64,000 nt of DNA from Corydoras sp. C115 (lineage: Eukaryota > Chordata > Actinopteri > Siluriformes > Callichthyidae), in assembly GCA_019802505.1 (NCBI GenBank), contig JAFMOC010000007.1, positions 13,340,501-13,404,500 of the forward strand. The letters are read 5' to 3'. Of this stretch, positions 25,604 through 36,800 are shown one piece after another; position 1 is the first letter of the stretch; the number at the start of each line of letters is the position of its first letter. The notes below the pieces were generated by a model. It saw only the letters and a program-made list of their open reading frames with translations. It was not told the origin of the DNA and searched no databases. A program made the translations under genes and the position numbers.

Positions 25604-25978
25604 ACATATTGAGCAAGGGCGGCACGGTGGCTTAGTGGTTAGCACGTTCGCCTCTCAACGTTAAGGATTCCCGGTTCGAATCCCAATCTGGGTGGAGTTT
25701 CCATGTTCTCCTCGTGTCCGCGTGGGTTTCCTCCGGGTTCTCCGGGTTTCCTCCCACAGTCCAAAAACATGGATGAAGTCTATTGAATTCTCCAAATTGC
25801 CCCAAATAGAGTGTGTCTGTGTGAGTGAGTGTGTGCCCAGCGATGAATTGGCGCCCTGTGCCCTGGGTCTATCTGCCCAGCGCCCGAAACGTTCTCCGCT
25901 GGATGGGCATGGGGAACCCCACCGCGACCCCACTAGAGGATAAAGCGGGAGACAATGGATAATGGACATATTGAGCAA
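25604..25978 (+). mobile_element. Mermaid-type SINE, full length, with target-site duplication
   Basis: Element 25617-25965 runs from GGGCGGCACGGTGGCTTAGT through A-box (GTGGTTAGCACG) and B-box (GGTTCGAATCC) sequences to GATAAAGCGGGAGACAATGG. It is flanked by perfect 13-bp direct repeats ACATATTGAGCAA at 25604-25616 and 25966-25978, so a recent retroposition. Confidence 0.92.
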
Positions 25979-26262
25979 AATCTCTCTGATTCTTCAGAAA
26001 TGAAAGATTTTAAAGACATAAATAACTTAGTTATAAGATATGTTTGCACATAACATTTAAAGCCTTACACATGAACTTGCTACATAGTGTCAGACATGAT
26101 TTCCTGTTAATGTATAAAAGTTTTAGAGGGTTTGATTAATTTATTAATCAATTGTCTTAATAGTATAACTGTACTTAGTGTACTTAGTATGACTTAATAA
26201 GTATAGGCATTTATATCAACACATGAGCCGGTGGCCAGACAAGTGATGTAATTGTGCAAATA

Positions 26263-26263
<1 letters not shown>

Positions 26264-26300
<37 letters not shown>

Positions 26301-26399
26301 AAAAGGGAGAGAGAAAGAAAGAGAGCAAAAGAGAGAGAGCGCGAGAAATCGCCACGTGACGCGATTTCCCAATGTCCTTCTACAAACCCACTCAGCATC
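26264..26399 (+). promoter_or_regulatory. cnnm1 proximal upstream region with GT/GA repeats and an E-box palindrome
   Basis: A (GT)n tract (26264-26298) and a GA-rich tract (26302-26345) lie immediately before an E-box, CACGTG at 26353-26358. The E-box is flanked by inverted arms AAATCG (26346-26351) and CGATTT (26362-26367). The ATG follows 33 bp later in a good context (ATCATGG). Promoter or 5' UTR status is inferred from position only. Confidence 0.4.
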
Positions 26400-27819
26400 A
26401 TGGCTGCGGATGCTGCGGATGCCCTCCTCCAGCTCCGCATCCCGACACCATGGCATCTGCTTCTGCTGTTTCTTCTCGCCTTAAATTTCCCGATTCGATC
26501 CTTCGGTCTATTGGGGTTCCGTCCGGAGGATACAAGTCCATCACTGTCCGTTCAAAACGGATTATTGAGAGCGACTGAGGGAACTCGTTTTGTGCTTCGG
26601 GTGTACTATGCAGCATCACCGCATAGGCAGAACCGAAGCTCGATCTCAAGAGCCAACCACACCACTGCGCCATGGATCGCCTTCGTGGAGGAACCCGAAC
26701 CGGGCCGGGAGGGTCAGGTCCACCCGAAACAAAACTTGTGCGTGGAAGAGAGCGCGCGAAGTTCTGACATAGAGCTGTTGGGTTCGTTCAGGTCGGCCTC
26801 GAGTCAGAACTCAATTCTGGTGGAGCTGCTGGCCAAAGACTTGAGGAAAGGCGAGAAAGTCAAGTACTATTCGATGTGTGCCTTTGACGGATCCAAGTGG
26901 GAGCACTTTAGAACGAGGGACTTCTGGCTGGCGGTGGTGGAGAGAGCGCCCCATGCAGAAGAATGGCAGCAGGGGTGTATCTCCGTCCTGCTCCTGGGGC
27001 TGTCGGCGCTCTTCAGCGGGCTGGTTATAAGCATGCTCGCGCTCGACCCCGTGGAGCTTAAAGTGCTCCAAAACAGTGGAACCGAAAAGGAGCAGAAGTA
27101 TGCGTGGAAGATCGAATCTGTTCGCAAACACGGCAATTACGTGCTCTGCACTTTGGTATTGTGCAATGTGCTCACCAATACGTTTTTGGTCGTTTGGATG
27201 AGTCAAATTCTCGGAGTCACTCCACTTTGCGCCATCACCTGCACTATTCTCATCTTTTTCATCGGAGAGATCCTTCCACACTCAGTGGCTTCAAGACACG
27301 GCCTGGCTATAGCGTCCAAAACCATCAGACTCACTCAGCTGCTTATGCTGCTCACTTTTCCAATCACATATCCGATCAGCAAGCTTTTAGATATCATGCT
27401 ACACCAGGAGATCAGCAACTTTTATACGCGCGAAAAGTTACTGGCGATGCTACGCGTCACAGATCCTTATCATGACCTCGTGAAAGAGGAACTCAACATC
27501 ATACAGGGAGCTCTGGAGCTCCGAACCAAAACCGTTGAGGATGTTCTGACCCCCCTCAACGATTGCTTCATGTTATCTTCTGATGCCATCTTGGATTTCA
27601 ATACGATGTCAGATATCATGCAGAGCGGTTATACACGTATTCCAGTTTTTGAGAACGAGAGGTCCAATATTGTTGACATTCTGTTTGTTAAAGATCTTGC
27701 TTTTGTTGATCCAGATGACTGCACTCCTCTAAAAACAATCACACAGTTCTACAAGCATCCTTTGCATTGTGTATTTAATGATACCAAGCTTGATGCAATG
27801 CTTGAGCAGTTTAAAAAAG
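26400..27819 (+). CDS. cnnm1: cnnm1 coding exon 1
   Basis: Large first exon of 473 codons plus one base. It encodes the ectodomain, DUF21 membrane segments, linker and first CBS motif through LEQFKK. It ends AAA AAA G at a GTAAGT donor (phase 1). One large 5' exon carrying the transmembrane part is usual in CNNM genes. Confidence 0.95.
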
Positions 27820-30800
27820 GTAAGTGCTTTATGAAATTTAAGTTTAAAACTTAAGACATGGCTCTAATGATGTGTGATTATTTGTGATAAGCCCCAAAAT
27901 GGATTTTAGACCATTTTTAATCCACAGTGAAGTGAAATGTTTTTTAATCATGTTTGAAACTTTGGTTAAGAACAAAGCGAAATCATTAGACTATAACTAA
28001 GAAGAGATGGCCATATTTGGATCTGTATTAGTTCTTTTGTAAAGATAGTAGTTCTATGCAGACTTAAAATGTTCTTTGCATGGTCAAATTGTTCTTTAGA
28101 ATTAAGTATATGATTTTATATTAAACCATTTTAAAAAATGCTCTATATAGCTCCATGATCTGCAAATACAAGTTTGACATTGTATCAGTAGAAGAACCCT
28201 TTTTAATGCTTCGTATAATTATTCAATTTGGAATCTATAGATTCTCATGGTTGGGGATTGGGGATCCAGGCTCGAATCCCAATCTGGATGGAGTTTCCTT
28301 GTTCTCCCCATGTCCACATGGGTTTCCTCCCACAGTTAAAAAAAACATGGATTCAAGGTAAATTGAATGCTTTAAATTGCCACAAATAGTATCTGCTCAG
28401 CACCCAAAACGTGCTCCTCTGGATGGGCATGGGGAACTCCCCCGCGACCCTAGTAGAGGATTAAGTGGAAATGAATGAATGACAGCAGTGACAGCACACA
28501 ATAAATAAATACTTTTGGAAACTAGAGTGTAGGTAAGAAAAAGCAGAGTCAGAGATTCTTTTGCAAGCCAGTGTCTGAGACTCGTGCCGGAAGTAGGTGG
28601 AACGAAATAAGTGCAGGCATTATATTGGCATGCTTGGGTTGGTTGAACACTAAATTAGCTGTGGAGGTTTGATCAGCTGCTATGCATTGCGGCTATGCAT
28701 TGCAGAACGCAATTCAATAGTAATAATACTAAAGCATTTAATTTTGTGAGGAATGAATCTGCAGGAGCAACTCTTTTAGTGATCAGTTCAGTCAGTTTCA
28801 GCTGCAGGCTGTGAAATCAAAGTTACACACAGAGATGGCCACTGAGGTTTTGGATTGATCCATTAGAAGGGTCAAGTCAAGATTAATCAAGGTTTTTGTT
28901 AATTGATTGAGCTTGTTTTTGCCAAATTCACATTAATATTATTGGCCTTTATCTAAACAGGTTATGAAGCATTCAGATATCGATAAAGAAATTGTGGAAT
29001 TAGCAGGGGTTAAAAAAGGACAGGTAGTTTACAGGACAGGTAGGGGACCAAGGTGAAGAACTGCAGAGTTTCCATTAAAATATTTGGACACCTCTCCATG
29101 ACACCTTGCAGGACCATCATCGTGATTCAAGTTCCATTTTAGAGATGCCCAGTTTAGATAGACTAGACAGTAGAATTAAGAGGTTACATTAACCACAGAT
29201 AACGAGCTGTCTCAGTGGTAAAAAAAAATCATACTTGAAGCTTTATTTGAAGTATTCTATATTAAACCATTATATTTACAAAAGAACCCTTAAAGGACCA
29301 TCCTTTATTAAAGTGGTTATCTATGATAAAGATTAACTATAAGGATTAACTAATAATCCTGATTTGATTTAACATATGTATATGTCATTATTATAATTTA
29401 TCAAACTTCTATTAAGACATCCTGATATCAGACATCAACATAGTAAGACAAAGATAATTTGATAACATACAGTACAATAACATATTTTGTGGAAAAACTG
29501 ACCAATGAAATAAGTATCAACTAAACTTTGTCCCTAACTTTATGGATTCTGAGTTCTTTTTTGTAAAAAAACCAATTAAATTTGGTGGAATGACCTTTTA
29601 ATTAATCAGTGCACCAGCTGTCAGTCGAAGGTCAAAGTATTTGTCTCTCCTAGACAGAGCTTTGCCAATCTTTGAAGCTGCCACCTCTTACTGTCACCAG
29701 TAGGTCTGTTGTGGAGGAAATCATAAAATATGCAAGGTCAACCTTTTCTTCTTACTGTCAGAGCAGGGAAGGAGTTGCACAGCAGGCTGCAGTGAAAGCT
29801 GCTATTATAACTGCTATTGGTAGTGCCATGAAAGGAATGTAATTAGATGTCTGACTGCAGTCACATCTATATGAAGCAAAAATAAATTGAGCATTATTGT
29901 TATCTAAATGTGTATATAATATTATTTTACCTTAAACATTATTTAATTCTACATTTTTATATAGCACAAAGGAGAAGTGTATTGGAGTATTATTTATCTT
30001 CTGTTTAATCCTCCATGGAGCTTCCCCATGCCCATACATTGGTGAACATTTTGGGCGCTGGGCAGACACACCCAGGATAGGGCACCAATCTATCTCTGGG
30101 CACAAACTCACTCACACACACTATATAGGATATAGGGGCAATTCAGAGCAGCCAATTCACCTTGAATCCATGTTTTTGGACTGTGGGAGGAAACTGGAGA
30201 GCATGGAAACTCCACCCAGATCATGATTTGAACCTGAATCCCCAGGGCTGAGAGGCCATTGTGCTAACCCCTAAGCCACCTGTATTGGAATATTCATATT
30301 TTTTTACATATTCATGTTCTGATTTATAAATGACTACCTGCACATGTAAACCAAATACATGTAGGGAATACAAGCTTGGAAAAAATATATATACATATAT
30401 AATAAACAAAATGTATGCTATATATTTTAGATTATTAATTTAATTATTAATTAAATTGATTCAATTAAATGACATTGATCTATTGTGAATGTGGATTAAA
30501 ACATAAACTATGTGTTCATCCTCAGGCACAATACGTAAATTATTTAAAATGTAACTCATTCATGAGAAAATTAAATATAAAATAAGACATTGCATATCTG
30601 CCCTTTTATTAACAGTAAACTTCTTTTTCTAAAATGTAAAATAAAGTTGCGTTTATACAATTATTATTATACAATTATTTTTCATATTTGTGGTTCAGTT
30701 ATGAATTAATGATGTTGGGCTATCAATCTAAAGGTTGTGGGTTCAAATCCCAGGTCCACTGAAGTTACCATTGTGGGTCCTTGAGCAAGGACCTCATTTC

Positions 30801-33800
30801 TCCAGGGATGTTGTGATTAACCCTGTGCTCACCTTGTAATTCTCTTTGGATAAAAGCATCTGCTAAATGACCAAATGCAATGTAATGATAGATACTTTGT
30901 CAACTCATCATTAAAATGTAAGATTATTGGTATTCATTAAGTTTCTAAGCATATTTAATATTAAGCAATGGGTTACAGAATAAACACTTTTTTTTTCCCT
31001 CTGACCGTATGGTCGATTGCTCATCATGTTTTAATGATATCAAAGTATCATAGGGCAGATATGTATGGCAGTGAGTAGCCACGGTGCTTTCTGTGTGGAC
31101 TGTGGATGTCTGCATTTTCCCAGGAGAGCTTATTTTCTTTCACTTTTAAAAGACATCCACAAGTCCACAAGTAAGGATTTGCAGTACTAAAATCGAAGTA
31201 CCAAATCACAGTATAAATGTGTTTGGCTTTGTTCCTGTCCTGTTATGGACTGATAACCTTTCCTTTGCCTTCTCTTTACCAATAAGGGCTACAATAGGCT
31301 TCAGAACCCATGTAACCATAACTAGGATTAGCAGTTCAGAAAATGAATGAATTCAGAGTCAACGATATATTATTCAATAAGCCATATATCAGACACAGTT
31401 ATGCCAAACTACTAGGCATATGTAGTTATGTTACATGTTATGTTAAGACTTGTAGTCTTATTGGCACAGCAGAAAAGGGAATCACAGGGGACTCCATGTG
31501 GATGTGTCTCCACCTGGGTTGCACTGCATATGTTACATAATAGTGCAGTGATGTAATGCAGCTTTCTTATCTAGCTAGAAGCTAAATTTAAATGAAGCAA
31601 TGTGTCATATAGCAGACTTTATAACATTGGAAGTCTCTTTCCGCATAAGTTTATGACTAATTAAGTCTTACAGAAGCAGATGATCACACAGTTGTTGTTT
31701 TTTACTAAAGAAGGTAGAGATTATGGCATATAATCCTCTATGACATCCTCTTCATGGATTGAACTTTCATATCTAAATATTTGATTCTCTGCAGACCCCT
31801 GGGAGACATTCTGAAGAAATAAGAAAGATAATCATAAAATGGAGCCATTAGATTTGAAAGCATTTGTATCCAGTGAGCATTTTTAGGTGAAGATAAAAAT
31901 AGCTGGTTGTTATTGGAGGGTGTGGTTTATGCAATTGCATAATCATCTGCCACATCCATGTGGATGCATCTTTATCTATTAATAATTAACTTCAAACACT
32001 AATTCTTCTCCTCATGTAGTTCTACATACAGGAGTCCTCACATACTGTTCACTAATAGAGAATATCATGGATCAGTCATTTTGCCTCAAGACTTATGGTA
32101 TTTAGAAATAAAGATGCACAGTAAACATACATTACTTACTTGCTTTATATTGAGGTGTCACCTCTTTAGAATAGGATACATTTTTTTGTATAATCTCTAA
32201 TCTTAAGAGGTTCATATTTCTGTATATGAAAGCTTGGCTATTCATCCTGTCCTCTTTATTTTTTAAAGGAAAAAGCCACTTAGCTATTGTGCAGCGAGTC
32301 AACAATGAGGGGGAAGGAGACCCTTTTTATGAAGTTATGGGCATTGTCACCCTAGAGGATGTTATTGAAGAAATTATCAAGTCGGAAATTGTGGATGAGA
32401 CTGATTTGTACAGTAAGCTCTGTCGTTTCTTATACTCACTTCTGTTTTTGTGTGATCTGTACTACATTTAAATAGTTTGTTACACACATGAATCAAACAT
32501 CAGAAATCACTCAGATCAAAAAACATTCGTCTGCATTAGACAACAGGAGACAAAGCGCAGTCTCAGAACAATCAGAATAAAAGAGATTCATACAAATAGC
32601 AGGCCACACGCTATTCCTAATAGAGCACATAAAAGCACAAACAATATCTTTCGGGACACATATTCCTACAACCAAAACTATACTTTAGGTTAAGTGCTTC
32701 ATTTACCACAGTGCCATCTTAACACTACTGTATACCTTAGAAAGAATGCACCGCTTCCTTTTTTAGAAATTTTTATAATAAGGCAGCACACAACAAATCA
32801 TACTATGATAATTTTATTCATCTGTTCATTGATGAACATTTAAGACAGGTGACAAGTCAAATCGAAATCCCAGCAAATTGACTGCAGTGTTAATGCAATA
32901 TCAAAAAACCCAAGACAAGTCAGTCTATACAAACCTTAGTAACTATGAAGCAACATTAAAAAAATGGTGTTGGAAAAAATTTTTCCAGCATGATGTAAGA
33001 GTAATGCATTCACACAAAAATAAATTAAAGTTATTACTATTAAAGTTAGTTTTACAAACTATTGCTTTACTTAATTTTACTTTAGTTTATGTAGCTTTTC
33101 ATTCTGCCTTTTTTAAATATATAATACCACTGTGTAATTTATCATGTGTTGTTATTTATGCCCTGATATATAAAACTATTAATTTTGAAACAAGTAAACT
33201 TCACCAGTTACTTTACATGGTCTAAATTATACAATTTAGAGGACACATTTCTCTGTGTGTACTTACAACATTGGATAATGTTTTCATGCCATGTGTTTGC
33301 AGCTGATAATCGCACTAAGAGAAGAGTGTCCCGTCATGAGAGGAAACAACAAGATTTCTCTGTTTTCAAACTTTCTGAGAGTGAGATGAGGGTTAAAGTG
33401 TCGCCTCAGCTATTATTGGCCACGCACCGTTTTCTAGCTTCAGGTACGTCCAATCATCATTAAAAAAAAATAAAATAAAAAAACATTTAATTTGAATTTT
33501 GGTTAGTTTTAAAGTACTTGCCTAATAAGACCTTTTTGAAGTATCAAAATGCTTTGCTGTTACTAGATCTTAAGTTTATTTTCAGTGTAGTTCATTTCTT
33601 TCTATCTCTGCTTAGAAGTGGAACCTTTTAAGTCTTCGTACATCTCAGAGAAAATCCTGGTGCGTCTTATTAAACACCCAAGTGTTGTGCAGGAGATCAA
33701 GTTTGATGAAAAGAAAAAGAAATCACCAAAGCATTACCTCTACCAGCGCAACAAGCCTGTTGATTACTTTGTGCTAATTTTGCAGGTAAATATCAAATTA

Positions 33801-36800
33801 GATGCAGAGAACATTATCTAAGCAATTCAAAATTATAGTGTTATATAATTTACTTATTTGGAAGACTTTTACATATTTTCCTTTTTTTCTGCAGGGTCGA
33901 GTGGAGGTAGAAATTGGCAAAGAAGGGCTAAAATTTGAAAATGGCCCATTTACTTACTATGGGGTGCCTGCCATCATGGCTGTATTACCCACAGGTACGA
34001 GACTACAATTGTAACATGACAATATATCCAACTTTGACCAATATATCTGAGCACAATGGACCATAATGCTGTCTGTTTAAATTCTACATGCCGTGTCTGT
34101 GACTTTGCATATATCCTTTAAGAATTGTATCTTATTGAACCAAACAGGTGGAAGTCAAAGGGCACCAGACCTGGGTTCTACAGTATGTGTTGCATCACCA
34201 ACCAGCTTAATTTGCCAATCTTCTAATTTGTTGCCAGAAATGTGTGTGGTCACACACGGTCATGGTAATGGTAGATCCTTCAAATTTATGTTAAGTGTTC
34301 TTGCTCCTTATGTAAACGCTCCTTATGCTCCTTATGATTGGCACATTTGGCCGGTCAGTGGTCCACTGTACAGCCCAGATCTGGCATTCTCCATCTTACA
34401 CCTTATGTCCAGAACACCAAAGTTTTTTCTTTTTAAATTAAGCTCAATAATGGGTAGAGTCCATCACTTGATGAAGACAATACTGAGTAGAATTTTATAA
34501 AAGGAAGGTACACGCTTTGTCAGTTAACAAAAAGATGAGGCCCACTTATGCATTATTTTTGGTTAAGCCATTGTTTATTTATTCATTCTTTATTCATCAT
34601 CTTCCATTTTATTCTATATTAGGGTGCACAGGGAGGGTTCCCCATGCCCACCCAGGGTAGAACGTTTCAGGTGCTGCACATCCAAGACAGGGTGTGAATC
34701 TATCGCTGGGCACACTCACTCACACGGACACTCACACCATCACACACTACATGGGACAATTTAGAGCATTCAATTTACCCTGAATCCATGTTTTTAAAAT
34801 GTGTGTGAGGAAACCATAGAGCCTGGAAACGTGCTGAGCCACCACTAAGCCACCGTGCCGTCCATTGTATATTTTACACAATTATTTCAGTGGATAACAT
34901 ATTTGTTTTGTTTTATTGTGTAGTATTCTTTTGGTTTGTATTATTATCAGCATCTAATGGTACACTTTAAGTTTAAAAAAATTATAATAATGTGCAGTGA
35001 TTTTGAGAAACTTTCCTCATGCAGTTCACAGGTCTCCTTCAAGGAGTAGTGGACTAAACCATTCTGACACTACCATCCATGAGGGAAGTCTAGGTCAACT
35101 GAGTATTGGTGGGGGGACATATCTACCAGACTACTCTGTCCGTCAGCTCACTGATTTGCAGATTATCAAGGTGATTACTACCAAATAATGTATTTGTTAC
35201 GGTACTGTACAAATGTTGTACATTTATGTAATTTAATTATAACCCTATTATGCCAATATTGATTTTTTTTGTCTTAATATTTATACTTGTTTTGTTGTAT
35301 GATACAACATTCTTAGTTTTGCTAAATTACATTTTCTGTCTTGTTAATATATGAAATCTTGGTAATATTTTATCTTGCATGTAGGTTACTCGTAATCACT
35401 ATCAAAATGCCATGACAGCCAGTAGGATGGACAGCTCGCCACAGACCCCTGATGCAGACACCCAGGCTGGAGGTGAAAGAACTACAATCCCAGAGACACG
35501 TTCTAACAGCATTGCTCTACCTCTTCCCCGTCTCCAAAACCATTTTCGGCAACTCCATAGCACTTCGAGACTCAACGAGAGGAATCGCATTGTCCGTGAG
35601 TCAGATATCTTTTCCAAGAGGTTTTTAAATAAAAAGTACCGTTTATAAACTTTGTAATATTGTTGAAGATGGTCTCTGTTAAAAGTGCAGCACATTTAAA
35701 TTGGCAGTACTTTTTCTTTGATCATAGTGCTTACTTTTTGTGACATTGTTTCCATGGCCTTGTTCAACATCAACACATTTCTTTCTGTCCAATTGTGTGT
35801 TTAATGTTGCCCTGAGATTGTGTATTATAAGTACTGAATTAGAACCACCCTGTAAATTCTTTTTCAGCATATACCAAAGATTTTTAAATGGTCAACACTA
35901 TGTGAGAAAGTGATTCCTGATGCTCATGTCTTTCACAACTTACACCTGAAAAATATTAGCATTGCCATACTGATATATGCTGATGCTATCAGGAAAGAAA
36001 AAATCTAGATAATTACAGTTCATTTCTGATGCTTTTTACATTTATGAAATCTGTGAATATATATTTTTATTAATCAGATCATTAGAACAAATATGTGTAC
36101 TGTATATCACATTCAATAAAATGAAGCATAGGCAGCCCAGCTTTAAGATGTGAGTTTAAATGACCAGTATGTAATATGAGCAGTAAAGTGCAATTGATTT
36201 CTACCAGCTTCCAAAATAGTATTACAATGTCTGCATGTTAGAACAGTGTACATATAGATTACTTTCCAGAGTGGAAAGACTCCTTCAAACAAATGACTAT
36301 AGGATAAATGTCTACATGCAAATGAATTCCAGGTGTCAAAAAATAAAATTTTGACATGGTATAATCTACTTTAATTTATTTAAACCATATTTGGAAAAAC
36401 ATATTTTAGTCATCATAGCAAAGAGATTTCAGAATGTTCAGAATGCCATTAATTGAGCAATAACAGTTTATAGTACTAACATTTTTATTGCCATATCAGA
36501 CTTGAAACAAGCATTAAATAAATGTGTGTATATTCTCATTTTTATTGTATTGCAGTAAGAGCACTTGGGAAAGCTATAAATGTTATATAGAGCATGGACA
36601 TTAAACCGAACATTTTTTTCCTTTCTTCATTTTGAGAGTTTCCCAAACTTGTCATTATTGTTGTTGTAGGGAGTAAATCAGATGGGCAGAAGAGTCCTAG
36701 CGATTCAGTGTTTCTGCGCATGGATGAGATATGTGGACAACATATGCGAACCAAATGTGTTGAAGAAAAAAGAGAAACTGGTGGGTAAATTAAACACCCT

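Larger units (their letters stand above)
27820..32268 (+). other. cnnm1: cnnm1 intron 1
   Basis: Intron of 4449 bp. It contains two Mermaid-type SINE copies (28240-28485 plus, 29992-30280 minus) and an older tRNA-derived SINE (30691-30892). The remainder is AT-rich unassigned sequence without a supported gene. Confidence 0.85.
33995..35024 (+). other. cnnm1: cnnm1 intron 5
   Basis: Intron of 1030 bp, partly filled by a degenerate Mermaid-type SINE (about 34583-34863, minus strand) and by a possible transposase remnant near 34330-34500. Confidence 0.75.

Noticed and set aside
25617..25700. tRNA gene candidate (A and B boxes)
   Set aside because: It is the tRNA-like head of a SINE, with target-site duplications around the whole element.
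26811..27281. 156-codon minus-strand frame
   Set aside because: Antisense shadow of cnnm1 exon 1.
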